DNA of 64,000 nt from Methylobacterium sp. BTF04 (lineage in GTDB: Bacteria > Pseudomonadota > Alphaproteobacteria > Rhizobiales > Beijerinckiaceae): positions 151,137-215,136 of the forward strand of contig NZ_JAAHTB010000003.1 of the NCBI RefSeq assembly GCF_010692745.1. Direction: 5' to 3'. Shown here one piece after another: positions 12,971 to 22,873 of the stretch (its first letter is position 1; every line of letters starts with the position of its first letter). The notes beneath the pieces are model-generated. The model had not been told where the DNA came from. It made no database searches and was given only the letters and a program-made list of their open reading frames with translations. The position numbers were made by a program, and so were the translations under genes.

Positions 12971-14424
12971 CCGGTGGCTCCCTCGCGCAGGCCGGCGCGG
13001 GCCAAGGCAGCGCTCTCGGCGAGTTCCCGCCCCCCGAGCCCGTCGCCTTCGGGGACGATCGCGTCCGGGGCAAGGGCGAGGCCGAGGCGGGTCGCATTGT
13101 CGAGGGCGCGGCCGGCCTCGGCCGGTCGGCCGAGGGCGATCAGGAGAAGGCCGAGCTGGTAATGGGCCATGACGAAATCGCGATCGAGATAGAGCGCGCC
13201 GCGCAACGACCGTTCGGCTTCCGCCGCGCGTCCGAGGCTGTGGGCGAGGAGGCCGTCATAGTAATGCAGGGCCGCTTCCATCGGCGCCAGGCCGATCGCC
13301 GCCCGGACCCGGCGCCAGGCCTCGCCGGTCTCGCCGGCATCGGCCAGGGCGCGGATCTGCGCGAGGTCGAGGTCCGGGGCTTGCGCGACGGGGAGCGGAT
13401 CGGGGAGGTGAACCGCAATGGGGGCGGGCTCCGGTATGGGCGGCGCGGCGGGCGGCAATGCGGGAGCCCAGACCGGCACCGGTGCGGGCGGGAGCACGAC
13501 CTCCGGGGCGGAGCGCGGACGATAGGCGACGGTGCCGGGCAGGTTCACCGGATCCAGCGAGCGGGCGAAATCGGGGTTGGGCTCGGCATGGCCGATGAGC
13601 AGCCAGCCATCGGGCTTCAGGCGGCGGCCGAGACCCTGCACGATGCCGAGTACGGCCTCGGCCTGGAAATAGATCAGCACGTTGCGGCACAGGATGAGAT
13701 CGAACCCGGCCAGCTGCGGCGGTGCGGTGCCGTCGATCAGCCCCATCAGGTTCTGCTGCTCGAAGCGCACCATCCGGTGGAATTCGGGGCGCAGGGTGTA
13801 GGTGCCTTCGCGGCCCGGCCCCGGCAGGGCGGCGCCGACGTGGAAATAGCGCAGCCGTTCCTCCGTAGGCATGGTGCGCAGGGCCCAGCGGCCATAGGTG
13901 CCGACGCGGGCAGTGGCGAGTGCCTCGACGCTGATGTCGGTGCCGGTGATGGCGATGCGCCACTCCGGCAGGGCCGAACCGAGGAGTTCGTGCAGCAGGA
14001 TGGCGATGGAGTAGGGCTCGGCCCCGGTGGAACAGCCCGCGCTCCAGATCGTCAGGGTGCGCTTGGCCGCCCGCGCCGCGATCAGGCCGGGCAGGATGGT
14101 GGTGCGCAGGGCCGCGAATTGCTCGGCATAGCGAAAGAAGAACGTCTCGCCGATGGTGATCTCCGCCTCCAGGGCCGCCCACTCGGCGGCTCCCGTGGCA
14201 GCCCCGCCGAGATGCGCCAGATAGGCGGTGCAATCGGGCAGCCCGCACGCCTTGAAGCGCTTGTGCAGGCGGTCGAACAGCAGGTCGTCCTTGTCGCTGT
14301 AGTAATGGTGGCCGGTGCGCGCGATGACCCGCGCCTTCAGGTCCGCGAACCCCGGATCGGTCTCGGGACCACGCCGCAGCGGACGCGTCATGGGCGTGCG
14401 ACCCGGCTCATGCGGCGGGCGCAT
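12967..14424 (-). CDS. cheR: CheR methyltransferase fused to TPR-like C-terminus
   Basis: S-adenosylmethionine-dependent glutamate methyltransferase for the chemoreceptor. It is 485 residues against about 280 for plain CheR. The N-terminal helical CheR domain (about 22-80) precedes the catalytic domain with the SAM motif WSAGCSTGAEPYS, the ALATARVGTYGRWALR region and LILCRNVLIYF. A proline/alanine-rich linker (about 310-360) leads to a C-terminal helical region with TPR-like pairs (ALHYYDGLLAHSLGRAAEAE; FVMAHYQLGLLLIALGR). This is the WspC/FrzF-like type, where the TPR docks on receptor or CheW. The start may instead be ATG at 14391 (MTRPLRRG), which would avoid overlap with the upstream cheW stop. 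Confidence 0.93.
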   Translation of the reverse strand: MRPPHEPGRTPMTRPLRRGPETDPGFADLKARVIARTGHHYYSDKDDLLFDRLHKRFKACGLPDCTAYLAHLGGAATGAAEWAALEAEITIGETFFFRYAEQFAALRTTILPGLIAARAAKRTLTIWSAGCSTGAEPYSIAILLHELLGSALPEWRIAITGTDISVEALATARVGTYGRWALRTMPTEERLRYFHVGAALPGPGREGTYTLRPEFHRMVRFEQQNLMGLIDGTAPPQLAGFDLILCRNVLIYFQAEAVLGIVQGLGRRLKPDGWLLIGHAEPNPDFARSLDPVNLPGTVAYRPRSAPEVVLPPAPVPVWAPALPPAAPPIPEPAPIAVHLPDPLPVAQAPDLDLAQIRALADAGETGEAWRRVRAAIGLAPMEAALHYYDGLLAHSLGRAAEAERSLRGALYLDRDFVMAHYQLGLLLIALGRPAEAGRALDNATRLGLALAPDAIVPEGDGLGGRELAESAALARAGLREGATG

Positions 14425-14917
14425 CGGCGAGGGCCGAGAGCCGGTCTGCCGCCGCGCGGGTGAGGTCGGCGAGACGCAGGCGCTCCTCCGCGGTGAGCAG
14501 GCGTGGCAGGCTCAGGAGGTGCACCAGCCCCTTCGGGCCGACGATCTCACCCACGACGCAGCCATTGAGGGTGCGGGCTTCCGGGACCGGTCGGACCGAC
14601 GCGTCGGCCACACGCACGAGATCGTCCGCCCGGTCGACCAGGAACGCCATCGCACGGTCGGCGGACAGGACGAGGTGACGATAGGGATCGTCGCCGGTCG
14701 GTTCTGCCGGTCCGCGCAGGCCGAGCAGCCGGGCGAGGTCGACCACCGGCACCGGCACGCCGCCGAGGTTGAGGAATCCCGCGAGCGGCCCTCCGCCCGC
14801 CGGTGGCTGATGGAGGCGCGGCAGCGGCAACACCTCGCTCAACGCGGAGCGGGCGAGGGCGCAGGGCGTGCCTGCCACGTCGAGGAGGAGATAGGCCGTG
14901 GTCTCGGACAGGGGCAC
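14408..14917 (-). CDS. cheW: CheW-like coupling protein (first gene of the operon)
   Basis: CheW domain protein of about 169 residues if it starts at GTG 14917 (VPLSETTAYLLLDV). The open frame continues upstream to 15184, but that part is basic, low complexity, unlike CheW, and overlaps the ilv promoter region, so I reject it. Domain features: LLLDVAGTPCALARSALSEVLPLP, GFLNLGGVPVPVVDLARLLG and a C-terminal helix. It is the first gene of the minus-strand chemosensory operon and overlaps the cheR start by up to 17 bases. Start choice is moderate because no good Shine-Dalgarno sequence stands before the GTG. Confidence 0.85.
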   Translation of the reverse strand: MPLSETTAYLLLDVAGTPCALARSALSEVLPLPRLHQPPAGGGPLAGFLNLGGVPVPVVDLARLLGLRGPAEPTGDDPYRHLVLSADRAMAFLVDRADDLVRVADASVRPVPEARTLNGCVVGEIVGPKGLVHLLSLPRLLTAEERLRLADLTRAAADRLSALADAPAA

Positions 14918-15146
14918 GTCCTCGGGCGGTGCGACGGAATGCCGGTATCGGCAGCCGGTTCGAAGATTTGGCGTGGAGACGAAGACCCGACTCGGAGATG
15001 GCAGTCTCGACGACTGAGATAAGGCGCGAGGGGGATGTCGGGCAAACCCGATTCCGGCCTCGGCGGCGATGTTTTTGCTCGCTGCGATGTTTTTCACGCC
15101 GACGCGCACACCGCGATTTTTCTGCGATCTGCTTCGGCGATGCATG

Positions 15147-15175
15147 TTGACCGGCGATGCCCGGCTCGCTATGAC
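15147..15175 (+). promoter_or_regulatory. Probable sigma-70-type promoter of ilvB leader
   Basis: TTGACC (15147-15152) and TATGAC (15170-15175) are separated by 17 bases. A start site near 15182 would give a leader RNA of about 215 bases carrying the leader peptide and attenuator before ilvB. Confidence 0.6.
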
Positions 15176-15233
15176 GACCGACACGATTTTCGACCCGTCA
15201 CACCGGCGGGCGAACAGGCCAAGAATTCAGTCC

Positions 15234-15284
15234 ATGTCCGCCATCCTTATCGTAACGGAAGCGCCACCAACGGGGCGGACCTGA
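15234..15284 (+). CDS. Branched-chain amino acid leader peptide (attenuation)
   Basis: A 16-residue open frame, MSAILIVTEAPPTGRT, with four consecutive branched-chain codons (Ile-Leu-Ile-Val) at positions 4-7. It lies about 50 bases after a likely promoter and just before nested hairpins and a terminator upstream of ilvB. In ribosome-mediated attenuation, stalling on such codons when charged Ile, Leu or Val tRNA is low prevents the terminator from forming. The stop codon falls in the loop of the first hairpin. The Shine-Dalgarno sequence is weak. No published annotation was consulted; the call rests on position and codon content. Confidence 0.82.
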   Translation: MSAILIVTEAPPTGRT

Positions 15285-15341
15285 CAGCAGGGTCCGCAAT
15301 CCGAACGGTGGCGCATGCAGGGTCCCTCGGGGCCCTTTTTT
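15261..15341 (+). terminator. ilvB attenuator: nested hairpins and T-run terminator
   Basis: GCGCCACC (15261-15268) pairs with GGTGGCGC (15307-15314), and inside it GCGGACC (15275-15281) pairs with GGTCCGC (15291-15297). The terminator is AGGGTCC (19 to 25 of 15300s) with GGGGCCCT ending at 15336, then six Ts (15336-15341). The strand GGACC at 15277-15281 can also pair with GGTCC in the terminator's left arm (15321-15325), a plausible antiterminator. Together with the leader peptide this is a classic amino-acid attenuator. Confidence 0.82.
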
Positions 15342-15398
15342 GTTGCCGCGACGAGACGTTTGACACGGGATTCGATTCCAGTTCGAGGAGCACAAGCG

Positions 15399-17174
15399 AT
15401 GAGCGGCGAGGTCATGACCGGGGCCGAAATGGTCATCCGGGCGTTTCAGGATCAGGGTGTCGACACGCTGTTCGGGTATCCGGGCGGTGCGGTGCTGCCG
15501 ATCTACGATGCGCTCTTCCATCAGGAGGCCGTCAAGCACATCCTCGTGCGCCATGAGCAGGGTGCGGTCCACGCGGCAGAGGGCTATGCGCGCTCGTCGG
15601 GCAAGGTCGGCTGCGTCCTCGTCACCTCGGGCCCGGGTGCCACCAACATCGTCACCGGCCTGACCGATGCGCTGCTCGATTCGATCCCGCTCGTCTGCAT
15701 CACCGGCCAGGTGCCGACGCACCTGATCGGCACCGACGCGTTCCAGGAATGCGACACGGTCGGCATCACGCGCCACTGCACGAAGCACAATTACCTCGTC
15801 AAATCGATCGAGGACCTGCCGCGCATCCTGCACGAAGCGTTCTACGTCGCGGCGAACGGACGTCCCGGCCCGGTGGTCATCGATCTGCCCAAGGACATCC
15901 AGTTCGCCAGCGGCCTCTACGAGCGCCCCACCCAGAACGGCCACAAGACCTACCGCCCCGCCTTCAAGGGCGACGCCGCGCAGATCCAGGCGGCCGTCGA
16001 GCTGATGGCGACGGCGCGCCGGCCGATCCTCTACACCGGCGGCGGCGTCATCAATTCGGGTCCGCATGCCTCGGCGCTGCTGCGCGAGCTCGCCGCCGAG
16101 ACCGGCTTCCCGGTGACCTCGACCCTGATGGGGCTCGGCGCCTTCCCGGCTTCGAACGAGCAGTTCCTCGGCATGCTCGGCATGCACGGCACCTTTGAGG
16201 CCAACCACGCGATGCACGATTGCGACGTGATGGTCTGCATCGGTGCGCGGTTCGACGACCGCATCACCGGACGCCTCGACGCGTTCTCGCCGTTCTCGAA
16301 GAAGATCCACATCGACGTGGACGCCTCCTCGATCAACAAGGTCGTGAAGGTCGATGTCGGCATCGTCGGCGATTGCGGCTCGGTCCTCGAAGACATGCTC
16401 ACCGCCTGGAAGGCGTTGCCGACGCGGCCGGACCAGAGCCGCTTCGAGGAGTGGATGGGCAAGATCCGCACCTGGAAGTCGCGCGACTGTCTCGCCTACT
16501 GGCCGTCGGGCACGATCATCAAGCCGCAATACGCCGTCCAGCGCCTCTACGAGGCGTGCAAGGGCCGGGAGACCTACATCACCACCGAGGTCGGCCAGCA
16601 CCAGATGTGGGCGGCCCAGTACTTCAAGTTCGACGAGCCGAACCGCTGGATGACCTCGGGCGGCCTCGGCACCATGGGCTACGGCCTGCCGGCGGCCATC
16701 GGCACGCAGCTCGCCCATCCGGACGGACTCGTCATCGACATCGCCGGCGAGGCCTCGATCCTGATGAACATCCAGGAGATGTCCACCGCCGTGCAGTACC
16801 GCCTGCCGGTGAAGATCTTCATCCTGAACAACGAGTACATGGGCATGGTCCGCCAGTGGCAGGAGCTGCTGCACGGCTCGCGCTACTCGCAGAGCTACTC
16901 CGAAAGCCTGCCCGACTTCGTCAAGCTGGCCGAAGCCTACGGCGCCAAGGGCATCCGCTGCGACAAGCCCGGCGAACTCGACGCCGCGATCCAGGAGATG
17001 CTCGATCACGACGGCCCGGTGATCTTCGACTGCGTCGTCGACAAGAAGGAGAACTGCTTCCCGATGATCCCGTCGGGCAAGGCCCACAACGAGATGATCC
17101 TGTCGGATTACCTCGGCGAGACCGGGGTCGAGATCGGCGACGTCATCTCGGAAGAGGGCAAGATGCTGGTCTGA
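15399..17174 (+). CDS. ilvB: Acetolactate synthase large (catalytic) subunit
   Basis: Thiamine-diphosphate and FAD enzyme that condenses two pyruvates, or pyruvate and 2-oxobutyrate, in the first shared step of valine/leucine/isoleucine synthesis. It has 591 residues. The N-terminal PYR domain contains GYPGGAVLPIYDAL and the HEQGAVHAAEGYAR catalytic glutamate. A central domain binds FAD, and the C-terminal PP domain has the ThDP motif GEASILMN...NNEYMGMV. The start is ATG at 15399 with GAGGAG 8 bases upstream. An in-frame start at 15315 lies inside the attenuator terminator and is rejected. The regulatory subunit gene ilvN is not adjacent: an antisense methyltransferase lies between them. Confidence 0.97.
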   Translation: MSGEVMTGAEMVIRAFQDQGVDTLFGYPGGAVLPIYDALFHQEAVKHILVRHEQGAVHAAEGYARSSGKVGCVLVTSGPGATNIVTGLTDALLDSIPLVCITGQVPTHLIGTDAFQECDTVGITRHCTKHNYLVKSIEDLPRILHEAFYVAANGRPGPVVIDLPKDIQFASGLYERPTQNGHKTYRPAFKGDAAQIQAAVELMATARRPILYTGGGVINSGPHASALLRELAAETGFPVTSTLMGLGAFPASNEQFLGMLGMHGTFEANHAMHDCDVMVCIGARFDDRITGRLDAFSPFSKKIHIDVDASSINKVVKVDVGIVGDCGSVLEDMLTAWKALPTRPDQSRFEEWMGKIRTWKSRDCLAYWPSGTIIKPQYAVQRLYEACKGRETYITTEVGQHQMWAAQYFKFDEPNRWMTSGGLGTMGYGLPAAIGTQLAHPDGLVIDIAGEASILMNIQEMSTAVQYRLPVKIFILNNEYMGMVRQWQELLHGSRYSQSYSESLPDFVKLAEAYGAKGIRCDKPGELDAAIQEMLDHDGPVIFDCVVDKKENCFPMIPSGKAHNEMILSDYLGETGVEIGDVISEEGKMLV

Positions 17175-17213
17175 CACCGCCTCGGGGAGGGCGCCCGGAT
17201 GTCCTGGCGTCCG

Positions 17214-18104
17214 TCAGCGCCCCACGCGGGCCGGGCGCAGCCGGGTGATCCGGCCGCGCCAGCCCGGCGCGGACGGGCGCGGGGCGGCCGGATCGGGCAT
17301 CGGCGTCGCGGCGGCGCGCTCGGCCGGACTCGCGCCGGAGCGTTTGCGCAGGAGCACGAAGAACTCGAGCTCTCCGGATTGCGTCGGTGTCAGTTCGACG
17401 ATCTCGAACGGGATCAGGCCGATCGCGACGATCTCGGCGAACACCGCCAGGAAGCTGTCGGGGGTGAAGACGCTGCAATGGACGTCGAACACCGCACCGA
17501 CCTCCTGCACGAGGCTGGCCTGGGTGAAACCCGCCGCCGGGCCATGGCCCTCGAACAGGGGCGCGGTCGTTCCGGTGCCGGCCCACACCGCACGCGGATC
17601 GACCTGAACCGCGCGCGAAAAGTGCTCGAACACCTGGGCCGGGCTCGGCCGCACGGCCTTGGCGAGATGGGCGCCGACGAGGTCGCCGGTGGTGGTGAGA
17701 CTGCGCATGCGGTCGAAGCTGAAGCGCTTGTCGGGTACGGCGAGGAACAGCACGCCGTCCTCGCGCAGGGCCTCGGCGCAGGCGTTGAGCCAGCCCACCG
17801 GATCGGGCAGGTGCTCGATCACGTGCGAGGCGACGATGTAGTCGACCGGCCCGCGGTCACCGAGAGCCTGGGCCAGGGTCTGGTGTTCGAGGACGAGGTC
17901 GACGGCGACGAGGGCACCGCGCGCCGTCGGACCGGCGGCGGCATGGCCGGCGTATTTGCGGGCGAGGCCTTCCGTCGAGAGATGGTCGGCATAGAGGACG
18001 TCGCCATCGCTGCGGCGCACGAGGGGCCGGTCGAGGGGCCCGAGTTCGACGCCGGTCCGGCCGTAGGGCCTTACGGCGGCGAGCGTGCGCTGGCGACTGT
18101 CCAT
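17214..18104 (-). CDS. Class I SAM-dependent methyltransferase
   Basis: Predicted methyltransferase of 296 residues; substrate unknown. The core shows VDYIVASHVIEHLPDPVGWL, the motif region of methyltransferase type 11 enzymes with the HVIEH segment, followed by LREDGVLFLAVPDKRFSF. The glycine-rich SAM loop is not typical; the N-terminal segment (YADHLSTEGLARKY) resembles enzymes acting on sugars or on lipid-linked substrates. The C-terminal 40 residues are proline/arginine-rich. The start at 18104 (MDSRQRTLAAVRP) is preferred over the longer frame that begins inside the antisense of ilvN. It lies on the opposite strand between ilvB and ilvN. Confidence 0.82.
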   Translation of the reverse strand: MDSRQRTLAAVRPYGRTGVELGPLDRPLVRRSDGDVLYADHLSTEGLARKYAGHAAAGPTARGALVAVDLVLEHQTLAQALGDRGPVDYIVASHVIEHLPDPVGWLNACAEALREDGVLFLAVPDKRFSFDRMRSLTTTGDLVGAHLAKAVRPSPAQVFEHFSRAVQVDPRAVWAGTGTTAPLFEGHGPAAGFTQASLVQEVGAVFDVHCSVFTPDSFLAVFAEIVAIGLIPFEIVELTPTQSGELEFFVLLRKRSGASPAERAAATPMPDPAAPRPSAPGWRGRITRLRPARVGR

Positions 18105-18203
18105 GGGCGGCGCGGTATCATGACGCTTGGAACGGGTCCAGCTTGGACCCGACTGGGCGGGTAATCGAAAAGTCGTTGCTAAGAGTTGGAACTGGGGCAA
18201 GCC

Positions 18204-18746
18204 ATGAACGCGATGAACACTCATTACCCCGATGCCGGCCGGGTCGAGCCCATCAACCGGCACACCCTCGCGGTGATCGTCGACAACGAGCCCGGCGTGC
18301 TCGCCCGCATCTCGGGCATGTTCTCGGGACGCGGCTACAACATCGAGAGCCTGACGGTGTCCGAGACCGAGGTGGCGCGCCACATCTCGCGCATCACCAT
18401 CGTCACCACCGGCACCGACGCGGTGATCCAGCAGATCAAGGCGCAGCTCGACAGGCTCGTCCCCGTCCACCGGGTCGTCGACCTGACCCTTCAGGGCCGG
18501 GCGCTGGAGCGCGAGCTCTGCCTGGTGAAGGTGCAGGGCACCGGCGAGCACCGCGCCGAATCGCTCACCCTGGCCGCCGCTTTCGGCGCCAAGACCCTGG
18601 ACGCGACCCTGAATTCCTTCGTGTTCGAGGTCACCGGCACGACGGAGGAGATCGACCGCTTCATCGGCCTGATGACGGTGATCGGCCTCGTGGAGATCTC
18701 GCGCACCGGAATCGCCGCGATGGGACGCGGCGCGGAGGCGATGTGA
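18204..18746 (+). CDS. ilvN: Acetolactate synthase small (regulatory) subunit
   Basis: Valine-binding regulatory subunit of acetolactate synthase. About 180 residues: an N-terminal ACT domain (HTLAVIVDNEPGVLARISGMF, shortened here to its start) with the conserved GRGYNIESL, then the C-terminal ALS_ss_C domain. The start at ATG 18204 (MNAMNTHYP) follows GGGGC. A TTG six codons upstream is less likely. It is separated from ilvB by the antisense methyltransferase, and the 99-base divergent gap before it presumably holds its own promoter. The attenuator upstream of ilvB therefore may not control ilvN directly unless transcripts read through. Confidence 0.96.
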   Translation: MNAMNTHYPDAGRVEPINRHTLAVIVDNEPGVLARISGMFSGRGYNIESLTVSETEVARHISRITIVTTGTDAVIQQIKAQLDRLVPVHRVVDLTLQGRALERELCLVKVQGTGEHRAESLTLAAAFGAKTLDATLNSFVFEVTGTTEEIDRFIGLMTVIGLVEISRTGIAAMGRGAEAM

Positions 18747-18945
18747 AGGAACTTCGCCAGCGGGACTGATCTGCCGGAGCGAAGTCGGAAGGCGAGCGAT
18801 GAGGGAGAGACTGGAGCCTTAAGGCAATGCCTGTGGCTCCTGTCCCTCGACCCGCTCCCGGCCTCGATCATTGCAGAAATCTACGCGCACCCCCTGCTTT
18901 GATCGACGTGAGAATCAACACCGCGGCTGAAGAGAACGAAACCTC

Positions 18946-19584
18946 ATGACGACGCTCTACTACGCCCCCGGCGCCTGCTCGCTGGCCTCGCATATCGCGC
19001 TCGAGGAGGCCGGCCTGCCGTTCGAAGGCGTGCGCCTCGACCTCGCGAAGGGGGATCAGCGCGCGCCGGAATACCTGGCGATCAACGAGCGTGGCCGCGT
19101 GCCGGCCCTGGTGGAAGACGGCTGGGTGCTCACCGAGAACACCGCGATCCTGCGCCACATCGCCCGCATCGCGCCCGCGGCGGGTCTGTGGCCGGAGGCT
19201 CCCCATGAGCAGGCGCGGGCCGACGAGTGGCTCGCCTGGATGGCGACGAACCATCACATCGCCTACGCGCATGTGCGGCGGCCCGAGCGCTACACCACGG
19301 ACGAGGACGCCTATCCGGCGATCCAGGCCAAGGCGGCCGATACCTGTGGCGACCTCTTCACCTTGACCGACGTGAAGCTGTCGAATGGCGGTTGGGCGCT
19401 GGGAGACCGCTACAGCGTGGTCGATGCCTACCTGCTGCTGTTCTGGACCTGGGGTCGCGGCCCGGCACTCGGCTTCGACATGGCCGAGCGCTACCCCCAT
19501 TGGACGGCGCATGCCCACGCCATGGCGCAGCGCCCGGCGGTGCAGACGGTGTTCGCTCGCGAAGGTCTTCGGCTCCCTGCGTGA
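18946..19584 (+). CDS. Glutathione S-transferase family protein
   Basis: A 212-residue cytosolic GST: thioredoxin-fold N-terminal domain (1-80; MTTLYYAPGACSLASHIAL with the beta-class SLASH motif, and GRVPALV with the cis-proline, then LTENTAIL for glutathione gamma-glutamyl binding) and an all-helical C-terminal domain. The Cys11 position in GACS matches the beta-class catalytic cysteine. It catalyses glutathione conjugation or reduction; the substrate is unknown. It sits between ilvN and ilvC with 199 bases before and 132 after, so it need not be part of the ilv pathway. Confidence 0.93.
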   Translation: MTTLYYAPGACSLASHIALEEAGLPFEGVRLDLAKGDQRAPEYLAINERGRVPALVEDGWVLTENTAILRHIARIAPAAGLWPEAPHEQARADEWLAWMATNHHIAYAHVRRPERYTTDEDAYPAIQAKAADTCGDLFTLTDVKLSNGGWALGDRYSVVDAYLLLFWTWGRGPALGFDMAERYPHWTAHAHAMAQRPAVQTVFAREGLRLPA

Positions 19585-20736
<1,152 letters not shown>

Positions 20737-20972
20737 CGAGACTCCAAGAACTATGTGCCGTTTCGCGGCCGGGCTTCGCTCGGCCGCGCCGCGCCTCTGG
20801 AGCCGGCCTCGCGCGAGTGGGGCCGGCTTCGTCATGTCCGGCGTATTCCATGGGCATTTGACCCGACCTGCCGGGCTGAATGCTCAAGCCGGTTGTCGTG
20901 CGGCGCTTTTCCCGCGATCATCCGCGCCAACGGCTGCCCGCCCGAGAGCGGCCGAACCGCGGAGGACACCCA

Positions 20973-21626
20973 TTGGCATCGCTCTATCACGACGCGCATC
21001 GCGCGCTGCAGCAAGAGTTCAACACCGTCAAACTCGCCGAGCGTCTCGATAACGGCTGGATCCACGACGAGGTCGGCCCGGACGAGGCGGCCTTCATCGG
21101 CAGCCGCGACATGTTCTTCTTGTCCACCGTCGATCCCGACGGCATGCCCACCGTGTCCTACAAGGGCGGCAGCCCCGGCTTCGTGAAGGTGCTCGATTCC
21201 CACACGCTGGTCTTCCCCGGCTTCGACGGCAACGGCATGTGGTATTCGATGGGCAACATCGAGAGTCAGGCCAAGGTCGGCCTGCTGTTCATCGATTTCG
21301 AGACCCCGCACCGGGTCCGCGTCCAGGGCCACGCCCGGATGCTGCGCGACGACCCGCTGATGGCCGAGTACACGGAGGCCAAGTACCTCGTGAAAGTCGA
21401 GGTCACGAAGGCCTGGGTCAATTGTCCGCGCTACATCCACAAGTACCAGAAGGTGGCGCAGAACAAGTACGTCCCGACCCCCGACAAGGAGACCCCCCTC
21501 GCCCTGTGGAAGCGCCTCGACATGGTCGGCGACGTGATCTCTGACGAGGACAAGGCCCGCGTCGCCAAGGAAGGCCAGATCGCGCTGCCGGACTACGAGG
21601 CCCAGGTGGCGCGCGGCGAGAGCTGA
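20973..21626 (+). CDS. Pyridoxamine 5'-phosphate oxidase-like flavin protein
   Basis: A 217-residue protein with the split-barrel FMN-binding fold. Segments: FIGSRDMFFLSTVDPDGMPTV, shortened here to its core FFLSTVDPDG, then SYKGGSPGFVKV and GLLFIDFETPHRVRVQGHARM, as in general stress and F420/FMN-binding PNPOx relatives. The actual substrate is unknown and it is not PdxH. The start is TTG at 20973 (read as Met-Ala-Ser-Leu), decided by a perfect GGAGG at 20961-20965, 7 bases upstream. The open frame extends to 20880 without a start signal. It is followed by a bidirectional terminator shared with convergent trpS. Confidence 0.85.
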   Translation: MASLYHDAHRALQQEFNTVKLAERLDNGWIHDEVGPDEAAFIGSRDMFFLSTVDPDGMPTVSYKGGSPGFVKVLDSHTLVFPGFDGNGMWYSMGNIESQAKVGLLFIDFETPHRVRVQGHARMLRDDPLMAEYTEAKYLVKVEVTKAWVNCPRYIHKYQKVAQNKYVPTPDKETPLALWKRLDMVGDVISDEDKARVAKEGQIALPDYEAQVARGES

Positions 21627-21635
21627 GTCGCGGAT

Positions 21636-21675
21636 CCCGCTTCCCGCCTGCCATGCAGGCGGGAAGCGGGCCTTT
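21636..21675. terminator. Bidirectional terminator between convergent genes
   Basis: CCCGCTTCCCGCCTG (21636-21650) is a perfect 15-bp complement of 21656-21670 with a 5-base loop, followed by CCTTTTG on the plus strand. It lies between the flavin protein and trpS, which converge. Confidence 0.8.
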
Positions 21676-21678
21676 TGC

Positions 21679-22746
21679 TCAGACCATCCGCAACCGCGGC
21701 CCACGCCGGACGAAGCCGACGATGTCCTTGACCGCGTCCAGCGTCGGGGCCGCGATGGCTTCGGCGCGCTCGGCGCCTTCGGCCAGCACCGCGTCGATCG
21801 CGGCGGGGTCGGAGGCGAAGCGTTTCATCTCGGCGCCCAGGGGCGCCAGGGTCTCGACGGCGAGTTCCACCAGCGCGCACTTGAACTGCGAGAACTGCGC
21901 GCCGCCATAGTCGCGCAGCACCTCCTCGCGGGTCACGTCCTTGAGGGCGGCGAAGATGCCCACCAGATTGTCGGCCTCGGGGCGCCCGACAAGCCCGGCC
22001 ACCTCGGAGGGCAGGGCCTCCGGATCGGTCTTAGCCTTGCGCACCTTGTTGGCGATGGCATCGGCATCGTCGGTGAGGTTGATGCGCGAATTGTCGGACG
22101 CGTCCGACTTCGACATCTTCTTGGTGCCGTCGCGCAGCGACATCACCCGGGCCGCCGGGCCGCCGATCAGCGGCTCGGTGATCGGGAAGAAGCCATTGCC
22201 CGCATCGTGGCCATGCGCGGTGATGGAGCCGGCGAAGTCGTTGTTGAACTTCTGCGCGATGTCGCGGGTCAGTTCGAGGTGCTGCTTCTGGTCCTCGCCC
22301 ACCGGCACGTGGGTGGCGCGGTAGGCCAGGATGTCGGCGGCCATCAGCACCGGATAGGCGTAGAGCCCGATGGAGGCGTTCTCGCGGTCCTTGCCGGCCT
22401 TGTCCTTGAACTGGGTCATCCGATTGAGCCAGCCGAGGCGGGCGACGCAGTTGAAGATCCAGGCGAGCTCGGCGTGCTGCGGCACCTGCGACTGGTTGAA
22501 GACGATGGAGCGTTTCGGGTCGATGCCGGCGGCCAGGAACGCGGCCGTGACCTCGCGGATCTGGCCCTTCAGCGCCGCCGGATCCTGCCACAGGGTGATC
22601 GCGTGCATGTCGACGACGCAGTAGAGGCATTGCGCATCGCGCGCCTGCATCTCCACGAAGCGCTTGATGGCACCGAGATAATTGCCGAGATGCAGGTTGC
22701 CCGTGGGCTGTACGCCCGAGAACACCAACTCCTTGAACGCGGTCAT
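21679..22746 (-). CDS. trpS: Tryptophanyl-tRNA synthetase
   Basis: Class I aminoacyl-tRNA synthetase charging tRNA-Trp. About 355 residues. The N-terminus is [22 protein letters not shown] with the ATP-binding variant of HIGH (HLGN). The KMSKS loop appears as [10 protein letters not shown], and [14 protein letters not shown] and [16 protein letters not shown] are diagnostic. I start it at ATG 22746 rather than at 22806, whose extra 20 residues are not family-like. It is convergent with the flavin protein. Upstream on the same strand, 127 bases away, is the endonuclease III relative. Confidence 0.96.
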   Translation of the reverse strand: MTAFKELVFSGVQPTGNLHLGNYLGAIKRFVEMQARDAQCLYCVVDMHAITLWQDPAALKGQIREVTAAFLAAGIDPKRSIVFNQSQVPQHAELAWIFNCVARLGWLNRMTQFKDKAGKDRENASIGLYAYPVLMAADILAYRATHVPVGEDQKQHLELTRDIAQKFNNDFAGSITAHGHDAGNGFFPITEPLIGGPAARVMSLRDGTKKMSKSDASDNSRINLTDDADAIANKVRKAKTDPEALPSEVAGLVGRPEADNLVGIFAALKDVTREEVLRDYGGAQFSQFKCALVELAVETLAPLGAEMKRFASDPAAIDAVLAEGAERAEAIAAPTLDAVKDIVGFVRRGPRLRMV

Positions 22747-22873
22747 CGCGCGTAGTCCTTCACGTGCCGAAATGGCGTGGACGGTGTTTTGGAAATCCGA
22801 CCCCACGCTCGCGCGCGGCGCCCGTCTGCGCCGCGGCGCAAGGGCCGGTTTCTGGACGTCGCATGGGGGGCGG

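Noticed and set aside
15069..15284. A 71-codon protein in front of ilvB
   Set aside because: Only the last 16 codons, which contain the branched-chain codons and lie after the likely promoter, make sense; the rest runs through the promoter region.
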